Source: Brugia malayi
Lineage: Eukaryota > Nematoda > Chromadorea > Rhabditida > Onchocercidae
NCBI RefSeq assembly: GCF_000002995.4
Contig: NW_025062477.1
Location: 9,396,649 to 9,460,648, forward strand
Length of the DNA stretch: 64,000 nucleotides
Reading direction: 5' to 3'
The notes under the pieces were generated by a model. That model did no database searches, had not been told where the DNA came from, and saw only the letters and a list, made by a program, of their open reading frames with translations. Position numbers and translations under genes: made by a program. Shown here piece by piece: positions 37,268 to 51,095 of the stretch (position 1 is the first letter of the stretch; every line of letters starts with the position of its first letter).

Positions 37268-40200
37268 AAAAGCTTCTTTCTGGAACAGTCATTCATTGAA
37301 TCGCTATTATTATACAGTAGACGGACATTCTATGAACACTATGAAATGGAATATATATATATATATATGTATAGGTTCTAACAATTTGAACGATAAAATG
37401 TTATGGAATGAGGAGGAAGGACAAAGGGTAAGGTGAAAAGACGGAAAGGCACTTCATATTCAAGATAAGTGAATCCTATCTACTCGCCAAGTTCAATGCT
37501 GCTGTATAGCCCTTAGAACGGAGATGTATCTATGCACTGAAATAAATTATACATTCACAGCTATTTACAGACAAAATGATACCCCAAAAAAGTTGAAATC
37601 GTAGAGCAAATTGTACAGCTCAGGTACCACAGCTCTGATTTCTGCGTTTTATGCGAAGAAAAACAGTATAGAGTGACTGTGAGAGTGGAAGAGACAAAAT
37701 GAAGATAAATGTTGGTGGTATTATGGAAAATGAGGAGCACCAGGAGAGGAAGCACCATCAGCAGCACCATCAACGCCACGATCGATTCCAGGGTGCTCAG
37801 TTCTCCACATCATGTGTTTTTTGGTCGTTGGTGAAGAGAGGCATTTCGAGAATCGAGAAATGTCGATATTCGACAAATGAACTCTTGTTGTAATGGTGAA
37901 GCTCAAGGAACGGTAGTGCGGGTGCTCACTAGCCGAATGACACCGATCATTTATATCGATTATTAGTCACTGCACAGTAATAATGACAGCAGAATGGGTG
38001 TATTCCCTGGAAAGGATTCATTGAATGAGTAACCCAACCCGATTCTCGTATTACGCCGGCCGGGTCTGTATCGCGAATGCAAATAAAAGGGCTGTTGGAG
38101 CGACCTGCAATGTTCAGGTCCTTACTTGAAAGAGTCTTTTAGCATTACAGAAGAAATGTAGATGAAAGCAGGTTTTCAGACTTGTTCATTGCGGCATTAC
38201 TATGAAATCTAACACACTTGCGGCATTTCTGTCTTTATTCATAGACCTTTTTCAACAATGACACTAACTGTAAATATACAAGTTATTTGATAATAACAAA
38301 AAAAGACCTACATCGAATTTGATAAACACGCGATCAATGAACGCCAGATTGGACGTGAACGAATTGAAAATAAAAATGATGAATCAAATTAAAATTTTAA
38401 GGAGAAGATTAAAAGACGGAATAACAATTCAATTTGGAACTAATTTTAGCTTCTTTATTTTATTCACAAGAAAATGTGAAGAGTAAATTTCAAACCTGGG
38501 TTTACTATCCGAACACCAAAAAAGGCGAGGCCAAAGTATTTAACGTAAGTGGATCACAATTGCGCCGAATAAAGGGAGTCGATTTATCAGATAATCTTAA
38601 TAAAAACTGTTTTAATTTGAACTTGTTGTTTTTGGCGTAAAATCATGTTGGCAATAAAATAGTACTTATCTTTGCAGAGAGAAGTAATTTCGCTTCTTTA
38701 TTAATTCATCCTAGTTGAAATTTTTTTGTATTTTCCCTATTCTATCTATAAATTTCGATCAAAATGAAGCTAGCAACAGTGCAAGCAATGTCTGGAATAT
38801 CTGGTGTGGGAAATTAAGACCTGTATCGGATTAAATTATCTGAAATGCAGAAGTTTCCGCACATTACAATCATAAATTGTTGTTATGGTCAGTTGTTACT
38901 GCAGACTATGCTAGAAAGTTAATTTTAGGTCATAAAGTTGAAGATTTCCAACCGTAATCGATAACCTTTGCCATGACTCAGAAATTGATGTCATTAATTT
39001 AACATCCTACTTTTTTAATTCTGTCTATAATTAATTTTGTGGAAATATTTTAAATTTAATAATTAACTGTGGATGATTAACCATTGGTTAGACGTTCAGT
39101 TTTCTTACATCTCTCACAATACTGTACAATAATAACTCTCTCGCAGTTCATTTACTAAGCAAAACGTAGTGTAGTATGCAAATGAATTCAAACATGTTAC
39201 TCAGTTCCGGTTTTCCGTAATAGAATTGATTCCGGACAAGTGATGTAGAGAGATGCAAATGCCTTGTATACTTCGTACAGATGTATATAAACAGGATGGA
39301 ATCAAAAAAATTAATGAAAAAAGATCTGCTCGCTCTATGTAGCGTTGCATCAAACATATTGAAACCTAATTTTATTGTTTTCTGTAATACAAAGGTCCTT
39401 AACTAAATAATTTAAAAAAGATCTAACTAAATACTAACTACATATCTGCGCTCCTACTGCACTTTTTTCCGTTGAATGACAAATACTATGGCAGCATGGA
39501 TATTTACTTATTTCTTGACTCTCATTTAAGGATACAGTAAGCTTATTCTACTGCTAACATGCAAGACTTCAGTATTTGCACCATTTCCAGGGAGTAATCC
39601 CGCTGAGAGTAACTAAATTTAAAAACCTGTCTTATTTCTAAAAAATTTCGAAAAATGAAAATACAACTACTGTACGATGATATTATTGATCATCTTATGA
39701 AATATCATCATTTCTTTTAACCTTTATTAATAGTTAACACTAACTCGAAGTATATACTCAAGTTAAAAAAAAGTACGTCGTGATTTACTTCTTATCATCC
39801 AGTAACTTTGCACACTGGATGGATGTATGTCACATTCCTCTGAGAACAATTGGCATTTGGAAATGTTGACTTCAGAAGTAGTAAACTAGAAGAAGTAAGA
39901 ACAAAGATGTTGAGAGTTTGCTCAAAGTTAAGCTAGCTGGAGAATGAATAAATAAATACTGAAGTGGACGAATTCATGTGGTTATGAAAATGAGCTAATA
40001 CGAATCTAAAATAGATGCAATTTCCACTTTACTGTTGAAGCATCAATCATTTACGCAGACGTATCAAACGGAGATTTTATGTGCCCTTTGAATCGAATGA
40101 TATTGGTAGAAGATATGCATGCTCTCACTGCATCACTAATAGCATTTTCGGCATTTCTCGAGCGAATTATTCATTCCAATTATTGTTACCACAGTCTCGA

Positions 40201-41068
40201 GACAAAGTTCTTTGTCATCACAGCGATACGTGAAGAGAGAAAGAAAGTTCAAGAATGTAAGAAAGGAAAGATAAAAGACATCCTCTCTCTTTTCTTTTCC
40301 CCCTTCCTTGTTTGTATTGAACTGAACAGTTCTTCTCTGCCCTTTAAATCGTAATGGTCGACATTCCAGCTAAAGAAGTGCTCAGAAGAGAGGCTAAATA
40401 AACTGCAAAGAGAGTAAAAGATATCCCAGGAGCTTTGTCAACCAACCCACTTACCCACCAATTCTGTTCACGACAGTTGCATTGTTGTTCTGGGCAACTC
40501 GTACTGCTCTCCTCGATGTCCCGTTCAAATATTTGTTGTTTTTACCAGATCGATTCAAATCATTGCTACAGTCCTGTAACTTGTTGCTAAAGCGTAACAT
40601 TATGCGCATTCGCATGCTGCATTTTTTCGCATATAAAATTAATTTTTTTATAAAAACTCAAAGAAATTTAAATCGGATTAATAATGATATGAAAGACGAG
40701 AGTTCTTAAAAGGCGTAATAAAGTCTGGGAATTTGTCTTCCACTTTAATGACAGTCAAGAATCATCGGGGAAGAATTGCAGGTATGAAAGTTGGCTTATA
40801 TAGCAGGGTAAGTAATCGTAAACGATTGTGAATGTCAGTTTTCACCGACGAGCTTCTTTGAAGCACATTTGATAAGCCATCGGCACTTGGGGTTTGTTAT
40901 AATTTTCCTGTCGTATATAACAAAGAAAGAAATAAGTATTTTAGAAAATATGAAGACAACAAAAATAACGAGTATAGTAATTTCATAATTTTCCAGAAAT
41001 TTTCAACTGCTTTAACAGTTTCTTATTGTACTGTTTACAGTGAATAATTCGACAAAACTTTGAAGAAA
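37268..41068. other. Divergent intergenic region, H2A variant/SESTD1-like
   Basis: This 3.8 kb spacer lies between divergent genes. It contains a short (TA)n run at about 37350-37370 and scattered open frames of 60-90 codons without recognisable domains or consistent splice context. The plus strand ends in a T-rich acceptor TTTACAG at 41034-41040, a probable splice-leader acceptor for the SESTD1-like gene. Confidence 0.45.
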
Positions 41069-44000
41069 ATGCAACAAAGCGATCGATATCTAATTGAATC
41101 ATCTGTAATCGCTCTACCTGGTTAAGGCCTTACCTAATTTTATACTTAGCAGCACAAAGAATTAATTTGAATATATACTGGAATTAATATTTTACAGGAT
41201 GCCGTGATCGTTCCGGATCACCATTACTGTTTATAAATTGTATGGATAATGTCAGTAAACTTGGTATTACTTTGCATTTTTTTTAACCATTACTTATTAC
41301 TGTTTCCATTATTTAAGTATTCTTTCTAACAACACCTCTTTTATATTACTTACGAATGATTTTCCCACAATTTACTACTAAAAATTTACTAGTCATACCG
41401 TTGCGAGATCTAAATTCAAAATGATTAAGGGTCTGGTAAACAAATAACTTACTACTAACATTAATTTAATATTCTAATTCATACGCGTTACTTAATTTTT
41501 ATCAGATTAAGTCCAATTTGCCATAAAGTTTAGGCATAAAAACAACCAACGCGCCGAGTTATGAAGAACTGGTGTCAGTCATCAGTTATCTCTCCCAAAT
41601 ACCTGGTGAAAATGTCTGCAAGTTAGGATTTACAGTGGTGATCGATGGACGAAAGGCAACTATAAAACACATGCGTAGTGCATTACGAGCATGCCAAGTG
41701 TTGATTCATTTTTCTAGGGCTTCTTTGATGAAGTTGAATAAAAGCTTAATTTATAATACATCATTAGGGAGTAATGATAACAATTGCAGCAAGCACTGTA
41801 TCGTCGAATTCGATTTATATTTGTCATTCAACCGGAAAAATTTTTAGACCAACAAAAACTTAATTTTGAACTTATCAAAGAAGCTTATCAATTCAAGGTA
41901 AGTGTCGGTTTCAATAAAGGAATGGATGAGTTAGCACAAAGACTATTATTTCAGTTAGTGTTCAGTTACAGAAAATTCTTTATTGTATTCTTTATACATA
42001 TAAACAACATTAAATTAAATTCCAAAAAAAACTTCGTCCAGAAGTCAAAAAACAAAAACAAAGGGAACACGAGAGATAAAGATAGAAATGCATTATAATT
42101 GCTTAACTTTTAGTGCACTCTAATCTCTCTAAATAAATTATTACGTTTTGTGGACGCCATGCAATTACCAGATACGCTGGGTGGCACACTACACTATGAT
42201 CCATATTTATGGATTTTACTTAGACAGGTTTTTTTTTGTCAAACATAACAGTTATGTTGAGTAATGTTTACTTCCACTATTTTTTTTTTTTTTTTTTTTC
42301 ACATGAACTTTCAAGAAGATTGAGAATTACGTGAACAGAGCGAACAGTTGGATAGAAAATAACAAAAGACGTGACAATATGATATCAAATCAGTGCGATG
42401 AGACTTTCAAGAAGGACATTCTCAACTCAAATGCGCTTCTCAAAATAGGTGAAATCTCTGATCGAATAATTCCTATAAAAGTTTTTTTTTCTTCACATTT
42501 GCTAGCTTTTCTGACAAAATTCAATGGGCTAGAAATAACTTCATAACAAATCTAATTTACAGATAAGGTAAAGTAGTTTTACTTGAACAAGTCCAATTTT
42601 GGGGTATCATAAACATTTACACCATACTTCGTTCAGGAGACGATTTACTTGGCGAATTAACGCAAAATAATAGGATGAACCTGCTGAAAAATGGCGATTG
42701 GGACAACGCTGTGCAACACGTCGATTTTCTCATGAAACAAATTAAGGTTCTTTAAGCATTCATTATTTGAATATGACTAATAAAATTTAATTCTTTAGCA
42801 TCATTGTGTTTTTATTTTTGAAGTCATTCTTTGTTGGTGAAAGTGTCTCAAATTGTTTCAAATTGTTCAATCCAATACCTGCACTATTAATATTGATCAT
42901 TTCATAAAGATTGATACAGTTATATACTTTGTGATTTATCTACTTTTAATTAGGCTAAAGTGTGACTTTCCTATCAGAGATCACAGAGTGGCAATCATAA
43001 AAATATTTAGATTAGAATAGTTGGATCTTCTTACAGGACATCGAGGAGAAATCATCAGAAGCAAAATATCGGAAACAGAGATATGTACCACTGAAATTGT
43101 TGGAAGATCATAGTGAAGGTGTGCATAGTTTAGTGAACTGGATTCTGGGCGCTGGTGAGAGATGGCTTCTGACCTTGCATGAAATTGGTGAATCATATGA
43201 CGATGCTAAGCAATTACTGAAAGAACACAATGAACTGGAAAAAAAGTTGATAGTCTGTTCAGTGCTTTATTTAATAAATGTTATATTAGATCAACAAATA
43301 AAGCTTTCTTTTCATTTATGCTTCTAGCGGTTGCTAACATTAATTTCAAAAAATTTTTAAATCTTGTTAGGGTGTGGAAGGGCAGTCGTGTGAACTGGTA
43401 GCAGTAGGACGTGAGTTACAACATCAGTTTCCAAGACATGCTATGGCATTACAACAAAGCATAGACAATGTGCAACAGCTGGTTCATGCTTTCTGCACAC
43501 GTGTTATGTATCAAAAAGAAGTTGCTTTGCACTCCGTTAACTTCTATCACATGTTGAATGAGGTATGATTTTATTTTGTTAGCTGCTAAATTAGGGTTTG
43601 ACGTGCTGTTGAAATTTAAGATGCTGTTGATAATGACAATTAATGGTAATAATCTTTAACTTTTTGCATTCATATGATTTTTAAATCACGAATTAGAGCA
43701 TATCTGCTAAATCAGTAGTAGAATAAGGATGTGGAGTGAGTAAAAAATTAATCTACAAAGAAAAAGTAATGAATGATTTTAGTTCTCGCGGAAAACAAAC
43801 TTATTATTGGAATCGCTATGTACAAATGTGAAAGCGAATGATATTGCAACTGCTGAGAAAGAACGAAACGAAATGGAAGTTAAAATAGATGAACTTGGTA
43901 TTGTTTCTATTTTATTTTGAATTTCGTTATCCATTTTAGTAATCGAGTATGTGACTTTTCTATCTTTCTTGCCAGAATATCATTTTGGAAAATATAATAT

Positions 44001-45382
44001 ATGCTTGCTGTTGAAAATATAGTTTATGCTTAGTATTGTAAGATTTCTATATATATAAATTAATTTTCCCTTTAAGAAAAAACTTACCATTGTGTGATCA
44101 CCAATGGTATGTCATTTATTGACAAGCTTTGTACTAATCAATCCAACTCAACTGGCAGACTTATTACACGTGATTATTCGGCAAGTATTGTACATATCAG
44201 GTTGTATTATTTGTTCCATCTATATTCCAATAATTTTCCAACATCCTTATACTTTCACTTATGGACGATAATAAGATGAATATCTGATTCATCAGACAGA
44301 TTGCAGGGAAATATTAGAAGAATCATGTGGTCGAAGATGGCGTTGTCAGAATTTAGCAGATGTTCGCAGACTAAAAATTAACCAACTTCTACAGCTCTAC
44401 ACATGTGAAGAAGATGGACAGCAGGTTAATTTACTTGAGTTCATAGGAGGAGGACCATAAGATATTTCACGTATTTTAGTTCGGACTAGTCATTACATCA
44501 GCATTAACAACTAAAATTGGTATCAAAACTTTGTAATTTCGTTATATATTTAGATGTTCTCACACACAAGAATTTTTGAAATAATACGTTAATAGTAATA
44601 AAAAAGTTTATTTCAGGTAGTTAATTGGATTGAAGAACTTTACCAGACATTAGTAAATAGTTATAATGACTTTGAGCAACTGCATCTCATGCTAGAAAAT
44701 AGATTGAAACTGGAAGAAACCGCACGAGTTAGTAATTTTTCTATTAATAATTGGTTATCTGGCTGATTGAGTGGTTAAAAATTGAGTTGGGACATTTATT
44801 GCTTAAAAATTTGTTAGGTGGATTGTTAAAAGTGTTTGTTTAGGACTTTTCTAATCCCCATTTCTCTGGTTTTTTACTATTTTTAGTTTAAGTTTTTGGA
44901 TAAATTTCAATTCCTTAAGAAATGGCGAACATGTTCAGAGCACGTATGGATACGGTAAACAATTATGTCAAGTGATGCTCGTGTTGAGGAGATCATTAAG
45001 ATTGGAAATATGGCCTGGATTAAAACTGAATCAAAGATTGGAGTCAACTTGGGCAAAATTTTGTTGTGCTTTTAACGAAAAGAGAATGGAACTTGATATC
45101 ATTAATGCATTTCAATCTACGGTCCGCAAAGTAATTCCTTTTATAACATTTGCACAATTTACAACACTCTGGTGAAAACTTCCTTTTTCAAACATCAAAA
45201 TATTTTTCTAACTGGAAGTCTTATGATATCTGTAGGTAAATGAGCGCCTTGATGAGTTATCTCTTCGACTCGATGGTAAAGTTTCAGAAAGGCGTTCGAA
45301 AGAAGCATCACTTACAAATGAAAAGAAAAGTATTGCTAATAACATCCAACAACTGAAACAGGTTGCTAACATCCTAATTTAA
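41069..45382 (+). CDS. SESTD1: SESTD1-like Sec14/spectrin-repeat protein (one apparent frame break)
   Basis: Fifteen exons: 41069-41120, 41198-41254, 41534-41697, 41790-41897, 42114-42227, 42316-42448, 42637-42746, 43037-43252, 43371-43562, 43783-43897, 44077-44106 (30 nt), 44300-44424, 44617-44727, 44887-45130, 45236-45382. They give about 638 residues, close to human SESTD1 (about 696). The head VIALPGCRDRSGSPLL leads into a Sec14/CRAL-TRIO domain (EELVSVISYLSQIPGENV, GFTVVIDGRK, LPDTLGGTLHYDPYLWI). Spectrin-type repeats follow. VRRLKINQLLQLYTCEEDGQ and EHVQSTYGYGKQL match SESTD1 segments VRRLKMLQMVQLFKCEEDAS and DVAQSTYDYGRQL. SESTD1 binds phosphoinositides and regulates TRPC channels and Rac1 in vertebrates. 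Exon 14 carries one base too many (about 44922-44929): its first part reads in one frame and the conserved part in the next. The stop assumes read-through of the last predicted donor. Confidence 0.88.
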
Positions 45383-46680
45383 CAGCTAATAGCAAAATGT
45401 TGAAGTGATGTCTGGGTATTCTTTGTAGTTCTTTATAGTAACAATAGTTATAATGGAATTAATTCAAGAGTCAAGTAACAATATTCAGCTTAGAGAGTTA
45501 TTCATTTCCAAATTCTGTCGATTCCTGAATTGTGCTCTGTGGACTTTCCAAAACAATAAGCTGCCAGATTTTCCTCATAGAAATTAGGATTCTGGTTCGA
45601 GAAAATAAGAAAGCGGGTGCAAGTTTTGAAAAACTTACTTAACTGAAGAAATTAGTATTGCAGAAACAGACGTTGTGCAGAGATTTGCTGGATTCGAGCT
45701 CTAAATAAGATCGAACGAAAATTTGGTGAGGTGAAGTGAAAACAATGCAATTTGAGGAAGATATGTGAAGATAAAAAATGTCGCACTAAAAGTATCCGAG
45801 GAATTTAATGCACAATTGATATATGATACATGCAACGAAAGTGCTAAATATAATAGCACAATATCAAAAACTGCACTACCACATGGCTGATATTTATTTA
45901 TTAGAACAGTCATTGAAATAAGGAGTCAGAAATTAGTTAAAAATGTGCCTTTAAACCATAGTGTAAGAGTGTGATAGCTTTAATGTGACAGTTCTGTTAT
46001 ACGTTGAAGATGTAAAAAGCTTTTTAGTATCCTGCAAATGACGCAAAATATTCACTGCTTCCATATATTTGTTAAACAGTTCTTTGTTTTGCCAATATCA
46101 TTTATGCCAATCAAAGTAAATTTCAGTTTCTTGATAATATACTCTTCTGTGCATCTGATGCATCTATTCCAAAATTTTGTACTTGCTTATTCGGTTGTGG
46201 TGTTTGTTTCAGATAATAATTATGAATTATTATTTGAATTAGCTATGTTATCTGTACAGTGGAAATGTTTTCTGAAATTCTAAAAGAGTTTTTGGTAATT
46301 TGAAATCAAGTAGCAAACTAAACAGCTACGATTATATAGTTATTTATATACATGTGAACATTGAACAGGTTGATATCGCTGCATCAATTCAATTAGAATA
46401 AGATGTAAGGAGACAGGAGGCTGTGTGCATTTGTAGTGGTAACTAAAATTCTTTGGATTCCTGCTCCTCACCTTAATTAATTGTAACTCTTGTCACCTCT
46501 CGCCTTTTTCTTTTGAATTAACATGTGTAGCTCTTCCCACTTAATGATTGCTGAACTGGTTTTTCATTCATCTTTTACAGTAGCAAGAAATGGGGCGCTG
46601 TTAACATTTCTTTAAGAAGACGAGAAAATGACAAGCACTGAACGGAGTAGTTTTAAAATCGGTCGAGTAGAAATAATTTC

Positions 46681-46738
46681 TCGAACTGACTTGGATTCTT
46701 TAAATCATTTCTCTCGAACTGACTTGGATTCTTTAGAT
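46681..46738. repeat. 33-bp tandem duplication (2 copies)
   Basis: The motif TCGAACTGACTTGGATTCTT recurs 33 bp apart (46681 and 46714), with near-identical flanks. The duplication looks recent and local. Confidence 0.85.
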
Positions 46739-47587
46739 CAGCAGAAGAAATCATCGGGAGAATTTTGCCCTTCTCAACACAGTGTATAAGAGGTTCATCT
46801 TTCTTTTCCGAATTGAAGTATGGCAGTAATCAGGTATTTTCACGCGTAAAAAAAGGCAATAAGTAGATAAGAGTAGGGCATATTTGAACTGATTGGAAAT
46901 AGGAATTAAATTGGTAAGATAAAACAGACGGCAGATAATTGGTATCTTAAAGGAACTAATGTATTTTTTAAATGTAATTTTTTTAACAGCATCACCGGAC
47001 AGTGCAGTAAAAGCAGTTTGGTAATATGGCAGTGATCTTATTATTTGACCAGAGCTGTTGTTACATTGAGAATTGACGTGAAATATTTATCTAAGCTCCC
47101 ATCTTCGTGCTAGATGTAACTATGTTAACATAATTAGCTTAAAATATGGGTTGCTGCGACTTTGCATGGATTCTGAGACGAAGTGTCCGTACTACATAAT
47201 GGTAATTAATGAGGAAAATGTTAATAGTGATAATAAATGGGGGAAGGGTGCCAATATTAATATCCTTCAATTTGTTTGATGGCAATTAAGCTTTTTGCCT
47301 CAGCAGAGTTTAAGGGCTCTCAAAAGATTTCTGGTGTAAGGATGATTTTTACTACATCAGTTCGTTTAGTCGTATCCCTCATTACTTCATCACAAATAAT
47401 AAAATTGGAACCAAATACTGTTTTCTGATAGTAGTCATGTGCAGACATGAGTTCCTCAATGTTGGAACAAAAATTCAGTTCGAATCTATTTTTATTTCTT
47501 TGGATATTCTCTAAAGGATTTATTTGGTTTCCACTCTAGTTTACAGTACCCTCAAAATTTATCAAAATTCGATCATGATTCAGGTTT

Positions 47588-49090
47588 CACAGAATGGCCA
47601 TAGGTCGATAACTTCTGACTCAGCATTCCATTGCTATACAACTTCATTAAAAATTGAAAATCATATTTTTATAAAATTCATTGCTTTTATTCATAAAAAT
47701 TGTTTTTTAGATGAAATTTCATTAGCACAGAAAGTTCATTTTGTTTTTATTAACGACATAGAAAACTTTGTTCTTTTTATTGCAAGAAATCAAGCAGGTT
47801 TGCAGACGTAATTGTTTTGTAAATGATTTGTACGTAGTTTGCATGTGATTTGTAATGAGAGTAAATGTTACAGAAAAAAGAAATGGACAAGAAATGACAT
47901 GATTTTCAACATATTTTTAAGGGTAGAGTGAGCTCTTCTTGTTTTAATTTGGAAATATTACGTGCCATTTTTGTGTGGATTTAATTCGTATGCATATGAA
48001 CATTCTCCACTAAATTAATTAAAATTATGATTCAAATTAAATTGATTTGAATTCCCCTTAGTTACGAAGCAGTTATGGGATTGCAAAAAATAGAGCATTT
48101 GTTGCAAATTACAAATTAATTACAAACCACTTGCAAACGTGCTTCATTTCATGTGTTAGAAAGAAGCTAATAATGTTTCAGAACAAACAGTTCAAATAAA
48201 GCAAAGTAGAGGAATCTGTGAAAGAAAAAGTAAGAAAAATTGAGGAAGTTTTCGTTCTCTTTCGTTTTTTTGAATGAAGTTTTGATCAAACATTTCCGGA
48301 AGATATTTGCGTTGTATTGAGAATAAGCTAAAAACATCTCTTTCGTCATTTCTTCGCTATTTGTTGCTTTTAATTTTTTGGTTTATCTAGATTTTTAGCG
48401 CAAATCAAGCAACTGAAGTAGTGACATGGCCATAGGTTGATAACTTCTGACTCAGCATTTCATTGCTATACAACTTCATTAAAAATTGAAAATCATATTT
48501 TTATAAAATACACTGCTTTTATTCATAAAAATTGTTTTATAGATGAAATTTTACTAGCACAGGAAGCCCATTTCGTTTTTTATTAACGGGCACAAAAGAC
48601 TTCACCTTTTTATCACTTGAAATCAAGCAGGTTTGCAGAGTGCTTGCAATTGGTTTGTACATGGTTTGCATGCGGTTTGTAAATGGTTTGGACATTTTCT
48701 TTTCATACAGAAATGAGTTGCACTAGTTTTGTTATGCACTGAAAATGATTGGAATCATTCAGTCAGTGTTTCCAGTCATTTCGAGCGACAAAAATAGTGG
48801 GGATCTTGTGTCAATCTAATCGTTTCCCATATTGTTATTTTTATTATTTAGTTCAACTTGCTTGCTCACTTTGAAAATTGTCCGTATCATCAATGAACAA
48901 AACTCTGTCTACTGTCACTTTGCGATGATCAAAGAAAATATTGATGAATATAAAAACAGAGTACAGACAAGATTACTGTGAATATAGACGGAATAATGAG
49001 AACGGAGAAAAAGAAAATAGTTCTTGCCTATTCTCTGCAAAATGCATAGACTTTGGTACATTTATTTTACATGCTTTTATTTTACAATAT
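47588..49090. repeat. Dispersed repeat cluster 1 (blocks A-B-E-C-A-D)
   Basis: Block A (GATAACTTCTGACTCAGCAT, then TACAACTTCATTAAAAATTG) occurs at 47588-47725 and again at 48424-48562. Blocks B (47898-48075), E (48098-48160), C (48260-48365) and D (48885-49090) recur in cluster 2 at 51780-53030 in a different order. Copies are diverged but easily seen by eye. No transposase-like frame is visible. Confidence 0.8.
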
Positions 49091-50810
49091 AAAACTAAAA
49101 AATTCGTTTTTTTTTTATAGTAATTAATAAAGCAAAAAAAAAACTTCTCGCACATATTCTTAGACATAAATAAGCTCAGCTATTTTTACTTGACATTTAA
49201 AATTGAAATAGTTTTATACATGTCTAAGGGATATTCAAATAAGATTAGTCTTATGGATTTAACAGTTAGCTTTACTAAATTTGCACATTTAATAATATCA
49301 TGTACCTTTATTGAAAAAGTTTGATTTATCTATTGTTTTAAAAAAATAATAAAGATTTATCAAAAAAAAAAAAAATCAGAAACATCTATCTAATACGGTA
49401 AATACAAACAGTAGTTAAACTGAAATATTTTTGGTAACATTAAAAGCAGTCTTAGTTTTACAAATAATTCGTTATATTCACATTGTCTACACATGCACTG
49501 TACTATTAGGATCACAGTAAAGTACTTTTCGTTGTTCTCTAACTTATACATCGATTTTTTTGTCTTTTACATATTAAACTTTAAGTTTTACTGGTCTTTT
49601 AATTGGCTTAAATTATTCATGTAATAAACATATTTTCATATAATTAAAATTATTATTAAAGATCGATCCGAAACATTCATTGTTGTTTTCTTCTCCTCTT
49701 CCTTATTATTTATAGCTAAGTGCAATGGCAAAACAGTCTATGGGATCCATTCCATATATTATCTACTTCTCGTTCTTCGGTTCTTATGGCTTACTTTCTT
49801 ATTTAGGTTAATTATAGTTGTTGTTTGTTTACAGTTTTGTTTTTCATCTTTTTTTTTTTTGTTGTTTTTTTGCAATAGCAGTAGGAGTTTTATCTGTAAC
49901 AGATTTATTTTTTACTTGTGGTTAACATATGTCTGAAGTTTTTTTCCTAATTTCCTTGAAGGTTCTTTTTTTGAAATTTTGAAAAAAAAATTATAGTTTT
50001 TTTTTTAATTTATAGTTTCTTTCTTCTAGTATCTCGACTTTTTTCCTAATTTTCTATTACATTAGCTTTTTTTTCTTTCCTTTTTTGTGCAATGTCTTTA
50101 TTTAGCAATTCGCCTTTTTTTTCTTTTTTTTTTATATAATTGATTTCACTTTTGCATGTTTTCTTGAAAAAAAAAAAAAACATTTTGTATTTGTTTATTG
50201 TCATTTACATTTTACGAAAACTGCGCTTATTTTATATATCACGTTGATTAAATCTTAATTTTCGAAAGTTTTCTTTAACTATTATTTCTTTTTATTTTTT
50301 TATTCCTTTCTTTTTTTAATTTTTTTTAAAGCTTGCCAATGTTCAGTTTTTTCTCGGCTCGCATTTTTTTACTACATTAATTGCATGTTTTTTTTCTTCT
50401 GTTATTGTTACTTAGTACATGTTGACCTCATTAACTGTGTATTTTTGGCGAAATGTAATACCAAAAATATGTAGCTAGACGTGAAAAACCATTACGTGAA
50501 CATTAATGAAAAAAATGTTTAGCAAGGATGATTATAAAGCATCATATCTTTTTCTAATGTTGAATGATTCAAATCTAAATGAATCTGAATGCAAGTAGCA
50601 GTAAGTGGTACAAACAAATGAAACCAAAATTGGATGACAACATAACACATACACATTAAGGAATGAAAGCATGTCAACAAACATAAAATTGATAAAACTT
50701 GTCATTTACCACTATTTGTTACCACTTGCTATTATTTTCTATCACTTTCTACTGCCACTTCCTATTATTTGCAATCACATGTAACTGTAACCACTTGCGA
50801 CCACCTGTTA

Positions 50811-51095
50811 CTGTAAGCGTTTTGCAACTACCTGTTACTACAACCACTTGCAACCATCTACTACGGCAACCACTTGTTACTGTAACCACTTGCGATCACC
50901 TGTTACTGTAAGCGTTTTGCAACTACCTGTTACTACAACCACTTGCAACCATCTACTACGGCAACCACTTGTTACTGTAACCACTTGCGATCACCTGTTA
51001 CTGTAAGCGTTTTGCAACTACCTGTTACTACAACCACTTGCAACCATCTACTACGGCAACCACTTGTTACTGTAACCACTTGCGATCACCTGTTA
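50811..51095. repeat. 95-bp minisatellite, three perfect copies
   Basis: Unit starts are at 50811, 50906 and 51001. Each unit begins CTGTAAGCGTTTTGCAACTA and contains shorter internal repeats built on CCACTTGC and CTGTTACT. The preceding 110 bp (50700-50810) are degenerate versions of the same internal motif. No spacer variation is seen between units. Confidence 0.93.

Noticed and set aside
38434..38640. 68-codon plus-strand frame with a good donor (AAC|GTAAGTGG)
   Set aside because: It has no recognisable domain, no partner exon in phase with the SESTD1-like gene, and sits alone in a long spacer.
40079..40354. 91-codon plus-strand open frame
   Set aside because: It has a Lys/Glu- and Phe/Ser-rich composition typical of chance frames, with no homology or splice signals.
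41069..45382. Trio/Kalirin (UNC-73) identity for the Sec14/spectrin gene
   Set aside because: The conserved segments VRRLK...CEED and QSTYGYGKQL fit SESTD1 better, and no GEF exons follow.
50699..50911. 70-codon open frame over the minisatellite
   Set aside because: It is repetitive Thr/His/Leu sequence arising from the 95-bp repeat. There is no splice context and no family.
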